From: Tetracladium setigerum
Taxonomy: Eukaryota > Ascomycota > Leotiomycetes > Helotiales
Direction of reading: 5' to 3'
DNA length: 64,000 bases
NCBI GenBank assembly: GCA_031472005.1
Contig: PZJY01000013.1
Location: 124,001 to 188,000 of the forward strand
The notes beneath the pieces were generated by a model. It had not been told where the DNA came from. It did no database searches and worked only from the letters and a program-made list of their open reading frames with translations. The translations under genes were made by a program, and so were the position numbers. Below, one piece after another: positions 21,959-33,022 of this stretch (within the stretch, counting starts at the first letter, position 1; each line of letters starts with the position of its first letter).

Positions 21959-23134
21959 TCAAGCAACAGGCGACCAAGGCATCGGTACCAAGATCTTACT
22001 CTTCATACTCTGAATCAGCGGCACAGTCTTGTGAACCGTATCTCCCCACCCCTCCACACTCCAGCTCTGCTCTCTTCTAACCTTGCGCTCCTCCAAATCC
22101 GCAAATTGCCAGAGGTGATGGACGGTGTTTAACTCTCCAATTTGCACGAACCATGCACCTACGCCTTCCATGACTTCACGTCGTGCTCGCAGACCACGAC
22201 GCCAGTGTGTCTCCCACTCGAGAAGATTGCCGGGGTGGAGAGTGTATGAGCGTAGCTCGAAGACGCCACCTAGTTGGCGGGGAGAAGTTGTGGGCCAGAA
22301 GGAGAATTCTTGCATGAGGGATGTGCGTTTGGAGGTTATTAGGCTCTTGAGCTTTTTATCGAAAGCGGGGAAATCGGGGTGCGAAGCAATGGAGTGTAGA
22401 GAGTCGTGGTAGCCGTCATAACGTTGGTATTCCCAAATGTGCACTGTATGTCGTTAGCAATTTTCTCGGATATCTTGCGAAGAAGGGATGCATCATACCA
22501 AACGTATCACATTCTCCAACCTCAGTCCTCCAACTTCCTACCAGATGCACCTTGTTCTCCTCCATGCCAGCCATCTTTGGGTACCACTTCCCAACCAACT
22601 CCACATATTCATCCACCTTATCAGGCTTCACCTCGTGGAAGACAATGGAGTGAACGTATTTCCCCCTAGCCAAAACCTGCGAGAATGAATGCTCCATCTC
22701 CTTCTCCATCTCTCGACCCTCCTTCGTGCCATAGATCAGATTGCTCAACTTTCCCTTCTTCTTCGCATCTTCTTCGGCCGTTGAAGCTTCTGCAGATGAG
22801 CCGTGTGAGTCTGCCGGTTTGTGGAAAGTATGTCAGAGGAAGGGAAACTCGCATTGCTCGCATTTGGAGCAGTGGGAGATTGGGGAACTGGGGGGGTGGA
22901 TAGGAGGGTAGATCTTGGGGGAGATTGGCAAAACTAACTTATTTCTTTCTTATTCTGCGCTGCCAATTGCTCCCTGAACTCCTTGCGTTTGGCCTCGAAC
23001 GACTTTTTGCCTGATGGAGTGATGTCTGCGATGGCTGGAGAGCGAGACCATGACGTCGTCGTGGTGGAGAAGGGCCGCAAGGCATTTGCCGTTGTGAGAG
23101 AGCCGCTGCTCTTTACGATGCGGCGGGTGAACAT
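21959..23134 (-). CDS. NIPSNAP family mitochondrial protein
   Basis: Three exons: 23134-22939, 22789-22499, 22443-21959; about 323 residues. The N-terminus is a mitochondrial presequence (MFTRRIVKSSGSLTTANALR and FSTTT). Two NIPSNAP (dimeric alpha+beta barrel) repeats follow: one around YVHSIVFHEVKPDKVDEYVEL...HLVGSWRTEVGECDTFVHIWEYQ, interrupted here by the second intron, and one around GGVFELRSYTLHPGNLLEWETHW...VHHLWQFADL. NIPSNAP proteins are matrix/inner-membrane associated; in animals they mark damaged mitochondria for autophagy and in fungi the role is not settled. The second splice joint restores the codon for V in TFVHIWEY, supporting the model. Confidence 0.9.
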
Positions 23135-23979
23135 GATGCTGGTTTTCGGAGAGCGATTTGGGGTACTGGGAGAAGAGGTGGTGGAAGAGAGAGTGTGGAG
23201 GTTTGGAGGGTGATGGTGGTGTGTCGAGTCTGGGGAAGGTGGATGTCGGGGAAGCTGGTCGAGTGGATCGAGCTGGGTTGGAGCTTGCTCGCTTACGGTA
23301 TCTTGCTTAGGAGATTATCTGGGAGATCAGTACTGTACTGTACTGTACACAGCTGGAGAGAAATGAAGCTATTCCCAGATCCCAAAAGCTTAAGAGTGTC
23401 GTCGATGTCGAAGATGAGAGTTCGGTAGTTTGCGGGGGAGAGATTGAATGAGGAAAAGGACCTTGGGAGTTAGGACTGAGGGGGATGTGGGTGGTCAAAT
23501 TCAAGCTTGGTGATTGGTCACCCCGCAATCTTGGACTTTGGACTTTAGACTTGAGTTCGTTCCCTTTGTTGACATCAGGTGACTCGAGGATACTAGTGCT
23601 CTGGTTCTACCTATTCACATGCTAGAGTAGAGACACCACTGGTATCGAAGCTTTCGGGTGAAAGGAAGACACTTTCGACTATATTTGTGGAAAGATTGAT
23701 GTTGAGAGGAGTAAGTAAGGTTGAGCAACTCCCAACCACAGAAATCAATTAACCACCATGACCCTGTTTACTGAAGGACGACCTACTGTCCTACTAGTTC
23801 CACATCTTATTATCCCTTTGCCCTCAACTCCTGAAATAAGTACAAGGTAAACAAAAGTAAATATATCCTCAAATTCGCCGTTGTCCTCCCTCTCCCGGCT
23901 GATCAAATTAGGTATCTCCCGTATTTCCCTTCCCTCACTCCGTAAAATTCAAAAAATGCAATATCACAATCTCATCTCC
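23135..23979. other. Intergenic, upstream of the NIPSNAP gene
   Basis: A short direct repeat TACTGTACTGTACTG lies at about 23331. No gene seen. Confidence 0.45.
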
Positions 23980-26089
23980 CTACGTGCTCCTTCCACGCCA
24001 CCATAACCTCATCGCTTGCATTTCCAACCAAGTTTGCCTCGCTGCTTGTTGTCTCTCCCTTTCTCTCTCCCTTTCCCTTTCCGCTTCTCTTTCTCTTTCT
24101 GTTTCCCTTCCCCTTTCCCTTTCCACTTCCACTTCCACATCTCCTCCCCCCACCCTCACCTCTGTCACAACCGCCACTCCAGGCGCACATGGCCTCGTCG
24201 TCCCAGCACCAACACCAACACCAACCACCCCCTCATCCCAAACCTCCTCATACCCCGGCGGCACCTCCCCGGGCTTCGGCACCCTCGAATAAACCGGCGG
24301 TCTCTCCCCGGCCTCATCCTCATCCGCCTCCCTCACCACCCCCGCATCCCTCTCATCACCCCTCTGAACCACAGTTCCGAGTTCAACATCTCCATTCCCA
24401 TTCCCATTCCGAGCAGCCTCCATCCTCGCTCTCCGCCGCTTCTTGCGTTTCCAGACATTATAGAACGTTCCCATCGTGAAAGCTAAGGTGAGGACACCCA
24501 CGGCAATGAGAACACCCGATACATCTTTGGTGAGCGAGGTACTTCCACCGGCATCGTCTTTCGAAGTGGTTGGGTTATTATTGCCTGTGTTTATGTTTGT
24601 GGAATCCTCACGGACGAGACAGCTGAATGAGGCGCTATTTGCTTGGACGACGGCATTTACCTTTCGCCAGTACGAGCAGTCGAAAGTGGGGTTTGTGCTG
24701 CTGATATGGATGCCACTTCCTGCTAGGACTGGGATATTGTTCGCATTTAGATCGATGGGGAGGTTGATGCTATACTCTGTGTTAGAGCGAACGTTGCACC
24801 CGGCCTAGGTAAGAGATATATGCCAGCAGTATGAAAAGGTAGTTAAGAGAGAAAACTAGCCTAAGATTGACACCAAGATCTTCCAATTGGAATTATGAGG
24901 ACACTTAAGACAAAAGAAGAATTGGAGGAAGAAAACGTACCTAGAGATATTCCCGCTAAACTCCATCAACCCACCCACGGACTGAAGAAGACCAAACCCA
25001 TCGACAACCGCCAACTGCCCATTATCAACAATTGTTAAATCACCTGACTTCCCGGCCATTGTCCCAACAGAGTACATCTTTGGGAATTCCAACTTGGTGA
25101 GTCGATGATTGCCCTCAATAATCAAAGAACCCGAAAGCCACTCGAAAGCTGGGAAAGAGATCGTTTGAAAAGAGTTGTTTTGCAGCACAACAGTGCCCGT
25201 TGACTTTTGCAGAACAGGCACAGTGAGACCACTCAGATCTGAGAACGTCGCATTCCCCACCTCGCGCATCGCAGAGAGCGTGAGCACCAAGTTCTTCGAG
25301 TTACCGCTAACGACTAGGTGCTGCGGACCCTGTTCCAAGGCGGCCAGAACAATGGTGTCTAGGAATCGGTTGTCCGTGATAGTCAAGAAGGAGTGTGAAT
25401 CATCTTCCATGTCATTTGGTTGGACGAAGTTGGGGAGGGCGAAGTAATCGAGCGTCGTGAGAGCGGTATCCGAGAGGAGGAAGGTGGGAGCGGGTTCGTA
25501 CGCTTCGCGTAATCGGACGAAGGGGACAGTGACACTTTGCGAGTTCCATACTGGAATTTCTCGAAGTGAAGGTAGCGATGTCCACGCGATCCGTCCAGCA
25601 CTTTCCAGTACCGGGAGGTTCAAGGCGCTCAGAAGTGGTAGGTCGTGTAGATTAAACTCAAGTCCGATGCTTGTCAAATCTGGGGCGGAGATGGTAGTCA
25701 GGTAGGGCGACTGAGTGATCTGAAGACCCCCTTTGAAGGCTTTGATGCCGGGCAATGAGATGATAGTTGCGTTGGTGGTAATTAGTATGGAGTTGTAGAT
25801 GATGGAACAGTTAAGTTTGTTGGTTATATCGGCTTGTGATGACAAGATTTGCGTTCGAGGGAAAGTGCTGTTGAAGGGGATGCAGGGGTCTCTGTAGGGG
25901 CCTTCTCGTTCTAATGATGCGAAGAGAGCGAATTGATTAATATTCGTTAATGCAATCAAAGAAAGGGTTGAACTTACGTGCGCTAATCGACACAGCTAGG
26001 AAGAGGGTAGTGAGAAGGAGAAAGGTAGATGATACGCCCCCAAAAGGTTGTGGAAGCCATCGCTTGGGTGAACGGCGGGGGGCGTTCTC
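23980..26089 (-). CDS. Receptor L-domain (Ecm33-like) single-pass membrane protein, 5' end unresolved
   Basis: Visible exons: 26089-25978, 25910-24941, 24769-23980. The first contains a signal/anchor segment (STFLLLTTLFLAVSISA) but no in-frame ATG, so a further 5' exon exists. The ectodomain (about 380 residues) is built of receptor-L-domain/leucine-rich strands (GLQITQSPYLTTISAPDL, LPLLSALNLPVLESAG) like Ecm33/Sps2 cell-wall proteins, closing with a Cys pair (TFDCSYW, SFSC). One transmembrane helix (SGVLIAVGVLTLAFTMGTFY) follows. The cytosolic tail of about 165 residues starts basic, has PPVY and PPGY motifs that could bind WW-domain ubiquitin ligases, and ends in a long Arg/Glu repeat. Unlike Ecm33 it is not GPI-anchored. 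The large intron was placed by its CTAAC branch site and the GN-S-S-I-N-L-P continuity. Confidence 0.75.
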
Positions 26090-26615
26090 ATTCTCAACCC
26101 ACAGGGTGTCGGCGAGGCCATGAAAATGGGCGGGACATAATATGTGTGAGGGGAAAACGAAACGGGATATAAACTATAAGATAGGCAATGATGGAAAGGC
26201 ACCTAGTAAGATTACGAAAATAAAGTAAAACAATAGGTATAGGAAATAATGTGTGAGGTTGCGATAAACTTCTGAGTTGTCACTACCGTCTGCGCAGCAC
26301 AAAGGAGGAGGAGACAGACATCAGAAGTGCGGGGTGATCAAGGGGTGATGGTGATCAATCACACCACTCACACACACACCTGCTGTCGAGTTGTGCTTGG
26401 TGCTTGGGATTATCATTAGCCGAGGGTATACCCGGCTACAGCATGTACCAAAGTATCGTCGTATACGGAGTACAAGCACTTGGCTTCAAGCAATTATTGG
26501 GCCGGTATAGGAAAGGAAATTGAGGGAAAACGTTGTATTCGCTAAGAAAGCCAGCGAGCTGCCCAGAGAAAATACAATGTGAGTGAGCGCATGACACCCT
26601 TTCCCTGTCCTTTTT
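26090..26615. other. 5' region of L-domain gene and 3' flank of deformylase
   Basis: Probably contains the missing 5' exon or leader of the receptor-L-domain gene; an acceptor-like TTATAG at 26176-26181 (minus) is consistent with an upstream intron, but no start could be joined in frame. Confidence 0.4.
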
Positions 26616-27737
26616 TCAATTATTGAACACTACAGTCTTATGTCCATTCAGCAACACCCTCCTCTCACTGAAGAACTTAACTGCTGCCGCCAACACACCA
26701 CTCTCGACATTACTCCCCTCAGCAGTCAACTCCTTCGGACTCATACCATGACCAACCCTCACTACATTCTGCTCAATAATCGGCCCCTCATCCAAATCAC
26801 TCGTGACGAAATGCGCCGTGGCGCCAATAATCTTAACGCCGCGATCATAGGCTTGGTGGTAGGGCTTCGCACCCTTGAAAGAAGGCAAGAAGGAATGATG
26901 GATGTTGATAATCTTGCCACTCATAGCCGTACACAGCATAGGCGATAGAACCTGCATGTAGCGCGCCAGGACAATCAAATCGATCTTATGCTCCTTGCAC
27001 AGTTCCAAGATCTTGCCTTCCTGCTCGGACTTGGTAGCTGCCGTGACGGGCAGGTGAATAAATGGGATCTTGTAAGTTGCGGCGAGAGGGGCGAAGTCCG
27101 GGTGGTTGGAGACAATAAGCGGAATCTCAATACCAAGTTTCTCGGTGGATTGGCGGAAGAGCAGGTCGTTCAGACAGTGCCCGATTTTGGAGACCATGAT
27201 GAGCACGCGCGGTTTCTGGCTCGTGGAGTGCAGCTCGTAGGTCATTGTCATTGGCTGAGCGATGCTTTCAAAGCCAGCGCGCAGCTCTTCCACCGACGGG
27301 GTACTGGCATCCGCGGGTTTGAAGTGAATTCTCATGAAGAATTTCTTGGAGGTTGGGTCACCGAATTGGGAGGAGTCGAGGATGTTGAGGTTGTGCTGCG
27401 CGAGAAATCCGGTCACGGCATGCACAATGCCTGGTCTATCGGGGCAGGAGAGAGTAAGAATGAAATCCCCATTGGTGGCAGCCATCTTGCGGTTTGCTTT
27501 TGTCGTTATATATCGTGGTTGAGAGGGAAGTGAGTTAACGGTTTTGACCACACGTGCTGCTGCTGTGTGAAAATTCGATGACTCAAATGTGGACAATGGA
27601 GATGAACCTCTGAACTGTTGAAGTTGAGAAGGCGAGTGATGGTTTGTGAGTGTTCGAATTGAGGTTGATTGAAACGTAGAAATCGCTTTGAAAAATATCC
27701 GTGAATTCCGAGCGGGAATTGGGAAGATGATGGACAT
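26616..27737 (-). CDS. Formyltetrahydrofolate deformylase
   Basis: Single exon. The start at 27737 (MSIIFPIPARNSRIFF) gives a mitochondrial-type presequence and 373 residues; an upstream in-frame ATG at 27845 and an internal one at 27485 (MAATNGDF) are alternatives and could give dual targeting. An N-terminal ACT domain (FILTLSCPDRPGIVHAVTGF) is followed by a formyl-transferase fold (PRVLIMVSKIGHCLNDLL, DLIVLARYMQVL) with the catalytic block IINIHHSFLPSFKGAKPYHQ and the Asp in LDEGPII. It hydrolyses 10-formyl-THF to formate and THF and balances one-carbon pools. This PurU-type enzyme is common in bacteria and patchy in fungi. Confidence 0.93.
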   Translation of the reverse strand: MSIIFPIPARNSRIFFKAISTFQSTSIRTLTNHHSPSQLQQFRGSSPLSTFESSNFHTAAARVVKTVNSLPSQPRYITTKANRKMAATNGDFILTLSCPDRPGIVHAVTGFLAQHNLNILDSSQFGDPTSKKFFMRIHFKPADASTPSVEELRAGFESIAQPMTMTYELHSTSQKPRVLIMVSKIGHCLNDLLFRQSTEKLGIEIPLIVSNHPDFAPLAATYKIPFIHLPVTAATKSEQEGKILELCKEHKIDLIVLARYMQVLSPMLCTAMSGKIINIHHSFLPSFKGAKPYHQAYDRGVKIIGATAHFVTSDLDEGPIIEQNVVRVGHGMSPKELTAEGSNVESGVLAAAVKFFSERRVLLNGHKTVVFNN

Positions 27738-29022
27738 TATTTTTTGGCTGGTGACAATGAAGTCAACTAATAAGTGTCTTTTCTTTTCCGAGATCGTGGT
27801 CTCGCCAATCGCCAATCGCCGTTTCTGGGCTTTAGGTTTAGTCACGTGGGACTTCCTTTAGCCATTGAGATTATGGATTTGTGTGGAAGTTGAGACATGT
27901 GGGAGTTAATAATGTAAGGAGCTAATTGATCCTATTGGAGTATTGTCGAGGTTGAGATCGTTGCACGGGTCATCAAGCATAGTGTTGTTGTTGTGGTTGA
28001 TGCTGTCGAATTTTGGAGTCAGAATTTTACGGACGGCTCAAATACCTGCAGTTCTCCACAACTGGCTTGAGAAAATGAGCATCCCATCTTTTCATCACTT
28101 GCAACTTATATCAAGTAAGAAGACAGAAGAATTCCTATCACGATTAGCAGCTCACTAGCGCTTCATTGACCAAAATAGTCAAGCCGGTGTCTTCGTCTCA
28201 ATATATCCCTTTCCTAGAGTTTGGTGAAAGTGAAAGGAAGGATTGGAAGCCACAAAAGGATGAGGAGGTTAGCCGACTACAGATCCCACTGCTCGCTTGA
28301 CTGTATCTCCAATATATGATAGTATTCCACGCGTCTCGTGCTTAGATCCATACCAGCATTTGCCCACTGAGGCAAGAGTAACAATACCGAGGTATGGCAT
28401 GAAATACTTCGGAAGTTTCCATCAAGAGAACTTGGAGAAATAAGATAGAAGACATCATTCTGAAAGCGGTGGATTGACCCGTCCTTGAGACTATCAGGTA
28501 AGTGATTGATGAACTGCATCATACTCGTGGTGGCGTGTTGAATGGACGCATATGGAAATCGCAAAGGCAACTTGCCTGTTGTTGCTTTTGGTTGCAATAT
28601 GCAAATGGGGTCGCAAAGGTCCTTCTAGGGTGATAACAATAATCCAAAATGAAGAGAACTTGTTCTCCTGGGCGTGAGTGCGGCGTCTCACCAATATTTT
28701 CGACATACCCGATGTCGTTCTCTGAAATCTTGCTGCTTAGCGTCGATGTTCCATCTCCGTCGGGTATCCCACAATGTACAGCCAGTCGATAGTGGCCACC
28801 TGCCTCCCAATGTACGGCCAAAAGCCCCAGAAAATGTCACAATCCAAACAACTCGGGTATGATGGCTTTCTCCTATGATACAATGTCATCCTCCACCCGC
28901 CCAGCCCATCAATCCCGCGACCAATCCCACATATCTATAATTCATGACCCAATTTGCGACCCATCGCTCGTGAAAATTTCCCCAGTGCGATCGATGTTCA
29001 CCCCTCCAGATTCATGAAAAAT
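27738..29022. other. Intergenic, no supported gene
   Basis: Several overlapping minus-strand frames between 28277 and 28862 are present but have no domain and no consistent splicing. A gene here cannot be excluded. Confidence 0.4.
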
Positions 29023-29499
29023 CTAGTGCTTCTCGGCAGTCTTTCCGCTCTTCACATTTGGGTTTCTTGGATCGTTCTTGAATTCGGCGGCTATTCATCC
29101 ATCCATCTCTCATCAGCCAAATCACTCGCAGATAATCATGTCCAGCGGACGGATGGGTATGGGAAGACGTACTGTTCATCAACAAGTTCTGGACGGAGTT
29201 GATTCCGTATAAGATCACAATCCCTATTTCCAGCAGTCAGTCTTTGCATGCCCCTCCCCTTCGCAACTCGAACGTCCTCCTCTCATATAGGCCATCTATA
29301 TCGATTTGCGCGCTCAATGGAGCAGATAGGTTTGATGCGTACCGGCAGCGAAGAATGGAGCCATTGGCTTAGCTGTTGGAAAATCTTTCGTCAGTGTCTC
29401 TGTCTCTCTTGTTGATTCTTGCTTGTTCGCGTCGGGGGATTGCGGGTGGCCATTGAACTTACCCACGGGGGCGGGGAACTTCTTTCCTAGGAGCGACAT
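29023..29499 (-). CDS. ATP18: Mitochondrial F1Fo ATP synthase subunit J (i/j)
   Basis: Four tiny exons: 29499-29463, 29372-29343, 29223-29173, 29090-29023, all with GT-AG introns and in-phase joints. The product is about 61 residues: MSLLGKKFPAPVAKPMAPFF, then AAGIVILYGINSVQNLLMN forming the single membrane helix, then TAEFKNDPRNPN and a basic tail. The K-x-P-x-P start, the AAG/YG helix and the F-x-NDPRNP tail are diagnostic of Atp18. It sits in the Fo stator region of complex V in the inner membrane. The gene is easy to miss because no exon exceeds 70 bases. Confidence 0.92.
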
Positions 29500-30497
29500 C
29501 TTGAATTGGGTGTTTAACGGTGGAGATGGAGAGTTGTAAGGCTGGTGGAGAGGTGTTGCGTTCGATGCCGTTGGGAGTTGTGAGGCTGGTTGACTTCCCG
29601 AGAGCTCTTCGTCCGGATGAATCTAGTCTTCATTTGGCATGGTTTCATCCACGTGACCAGGCTTGGCAAAAGGGAACTTCTTCTCACATTCCAGATACTG
29701 CAATTAAATTAACCTGCCACGGTGTTGCTATGTTTTTACTTTCTTGCTTTGCACGATCAATATTCTCTTAAGCAAATCAAGATATTTGACAACGTTTCTG
29801 CTCTTATCGCTTCAAAAGATGACGCCACCACTAACACACAACACAAGCACTCTTGTGCAATTCAAGAACAAGTCGCCCTCAGGCAAGAGGCTAGAAATTG
29901 TAGCCATCCGAGAGCAAGACCTGCGATAGGAAGACAAGGAGAATAGTGATTTTGAGATACGCAGTACTTCATCTGCGCTTCTGATGTCTGAGATTTTAAA
30001 ATATACCTGTACTTACGTTAAACCGCACATGAGTGTGCCAGTGTCCATGCGAGAGTCGAGGAGAAAAGGCTTTGAATTGACACCCTCCATCACCTGTTGG
30101 TACGTACGTCGGATGCAACGGATCAGATTGATACGTTTTCACTTTCGATTTCTCGAGTGCGAAGCCTTTTTGGCGGTGACTGCGAAGGACCAGTTGCTAA
30201 TGGTAGGCTAGCATATCGGACTTCTGAGCTGGTGGTGCGACAGTTGAGGGTAAAAGTCCTTCCTTCCCGATCTTTTGCTACAAGAATTCTTCTCATTGAT
30301 CCCTTCTAAAATTTTCAATCTAGCTTCTAGTTGTGCAAGGAAAATCAAGATACGACAGATGAATGATAGACAGATAGATCAAATACTGATCGCTTGCAAA
30401 TTGGCCACTACAACAATCAGAAACAGAACACCGAAAAACCAAGTTCAAAGTCGCCCCAAACAGGATAGAATCGCGAAATACAACGGGAATATCCTGT
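29500..30497. other. Intergenic, upstream of ATP18 and downstream of the regulator
   Basis: No domain-bearing frame or repeat recognised. The first ~150 bases after 29500 should hold the ATP18 promoter. Confidence 0.45.
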
Positions 30498-33022
30498 TTA
30501 GATTTCTCCATTCCACCACCCTTCATTGAAAGCCATGAAGCTGTCCATCGTCATAGGAGATTCGTAGATTTTATAAGACACAAAGTCATCAGACATTGGA
30601 TACGACTCATCCATCCCATTAGCAATACCACCTTGGCCAATTCCACCAAGTTCGTTATTGAGCCGCGGCATCAGGTATGGAGCGTCATCTCTGCCATATG
30701 ACAGTGTCGAAGTAAAGTCCGTGTCGATGAAGCTTGCAAAGGAATCCGCAATGGGATCCTGAGCGTGTCCCCCCAAATGTTCAAATTCATCAACCACTCC
30801 CACATTCTGCATCTTCAATTTACACCTCTCCACCAAGCTCTCCAAGGGCTTCCAAATCGCCTTGGGATCCACCTCGCTCACCCCAAGACAATCCTCAAAG
30901 GCATAATTAACGGCCGTCCACGCCCGCTGTAACCGCTCCGGCGGCTCATTCGAACAGCAGATAAGATTTAACAAGTAAGCAACTGGGTGCCAATGTATGT
31001 GCGATCGCACGATCCAACTCAGTCCTATGGTGGCGGGGTCGTTGATGGCTCTATGCTGCGATTCAATGATCTCGCAACTGACTGCTGTCAACTGCTCGAT
31101 CATGGCCGGGACAGGTGGTCGGCGCTTTTGTAGCCATTGATGTGGAAGAGAGGACATTGAATTACGAGCGCGAGTTTGAGAATGACGCGGTGGCCGAGTT
31201 TGAGTGCCATTTGTTGGAAGGGGACGGTGGGCGAGCAGAGTTTGAAGTACTTGCTTTCGAGCGTTTCTTTGCATTCTTTGAGGTGGAGACACTGGGAAAG
31301 GACGTCTTGTCTACTGCCGGTGAGATCACCCATTGTTTTTCTGTTGCGATGGGAGTGGAATTCGTAGAGCTTTTTGCTAAGTTCGAACTGGTTTTGTTAG
31401 AAAGATAAATACTGTACAGTCAAAACAGATAATAAAGGGAGCTCACTCTAATCAATGGCCAGGTGAGCTCCGTAAATTCTGCTCTCTCAATGGGAGGGGT
31501 CGTATCTGTGGTTGATATGTCGGCGTCGTTGATGTTCAGAGGCATTCTTGCATCGGCTCGATGGATCTGTGATGGAGTAAAACCGCACTCTTCAGCAACG
31601 AGAACATCTAGTTCTGTTATGTACCACCAAAGCCTTCTTCTCATCTCAGTCGCAAATACGGAAAGTTTGAGCACTGATCCATCGCGATGAACTCCAAGAG
31701 TCTGTGCCACTTTTCAAGTAAAAGAGTTAGTCTCAGGTAAAAGAAGGTGTGTATTGGTGGAATGGTCCTGCATTTCTCAAGACACTTTCGAAAAGCGATC
31801 TTTTCTCAAACTTTTTCTTTCTCTTCTCTCTCAATTTGAAGTACCAGAAAATGAAAAGTTAGTTTCACATACTGCGCATGGCAATACCACAAAGCATCCA
31901 CATATTTCGAGCTTGCTCGGATCTTCGACTGCTGATCTATAGAAATCAGTGGTTGAACCAAGAAATGAAATCGAAAGACTGAACTTACCAAAAAAATGAC
32001 AAAGGCTTGAAGAGTGACCAAGGCCTCCGAAGTCATGAAATTAGCTTCCATCAAAGCCTCTTGCACCTCTCTCCTTAATACGCCAAGCAACGTTTGCCTC
32101 GAAATTCCATAATTCCAACACTCCTCGTCTCGCATGGTGTTGACAGCAGCATATTTGATGGCAGCAAAAAGACAGTCACATTCTGCGTTTGATTGTTGAT
32201 AGCCTCCCACGGCTGCTTCGACCACTGGCTGGAGAGAAGGAATGTGGAGAATCTTCATCACCGGGTCCACATTGTGCACATATACTGGCCAGAGATCTTC
32301 CAGACCGACAACATTGCATATCTCTTCTCGGCGCCTCTGAAGAGTTGGTCCACCAAACAACTCCGATGTGATCAACTGTGAATTTCCAGACTTTTGGTCT
32401 GCTTTTGATGGATTGATTTCTTCGAGAAATGTCCCCAAATCAGATGCCTTAATTACAATCACATCAGTCAGAAAGGTGGTTTAACATTTAACACTGGTGG
32501 GTGTAAGGTAAAACAACATACTTCCCATGCGAAGTTTGCCCAAGAGCTCGTTGATATGTACCGGCTTTTATCCTCTCCAATAATTAAATGTCCAAAGAGA
32601 CCATCGAGAGTTTCGCCTTCCTCTTTGACCTCGACCGTTGTCGCCTCGACAGAACCAACGGCGACTGGTATCTCAGATGCAGTACTACTTTCATTCAACG
32701 TTTTATGAGCTCTCAACTTTTCCTTCGCTTGCTCCAGGGCATGCTCGAGTTGTCGCACTCGGGCGACGAGATCTACCGATTTCCTTGCTGGCCGACGCGG
32801 TTCGCGCTGAAGAGCTGGTTGGGCGCATTCGTGACCGTAGGTCAGACATCTTGTACACGGATACTTCCTGTCACATTTTACCTTCCGTCTTTGACAAGTG
32901 ACGCATGGGTGTCGAGTTGGATAATTGGGGTCCGTGTGGATAGATTCTGCACTTGCACCAGTATGAGGAGGAGCGCTAAAGCCGAAGCTGGGAAAGGGGG
33001 TTTCGGGGGTGGGAGCCATCAT
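30498..33022 (-). CDS. Zn2Cys6 transcription factor with Fungal_trans domain
   Basis: Exons: 33022-32522, 32447-31989, 31936-31873, 31709-31447, 31387-31166, 31124-30498; about 712 residues. The N-terminal binuclear zinc cluster (residues about 39-65) has C-x2-C-x6-C-x5-C-x2-C-x6-C spacing (CVTCQRRKVKC, CTRCLTYGHEC), followed by a short coiled coil (VRQLEHALEQAKEKLRAH). The middle homology region spans exons 2-4, with WPVYVHNVDPVMKILHIPSL, the AMRMAQTLGVHRDG motif across a splice, and ATEMRRRLWWYI. It is nuclear, binding CGG-containing DNA. The last joint is uncertain: it needs either a 41-base intron (31125-31165), below the usual fungal minimum, or a one-base frameshift. Targets are unknown. 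Confidence 0.85.

Noticed and set aside
24016..24486. Plus-strand frames opposite the L-domain protein tail
   Set aside because: Antisense of the Arg/Glu-repeat tail; no independent evidence.
28277..28862. Possible minus-strand gene from several short frames
   Set aside because: No splice arrangement gave a continuous product with a recognised motif.
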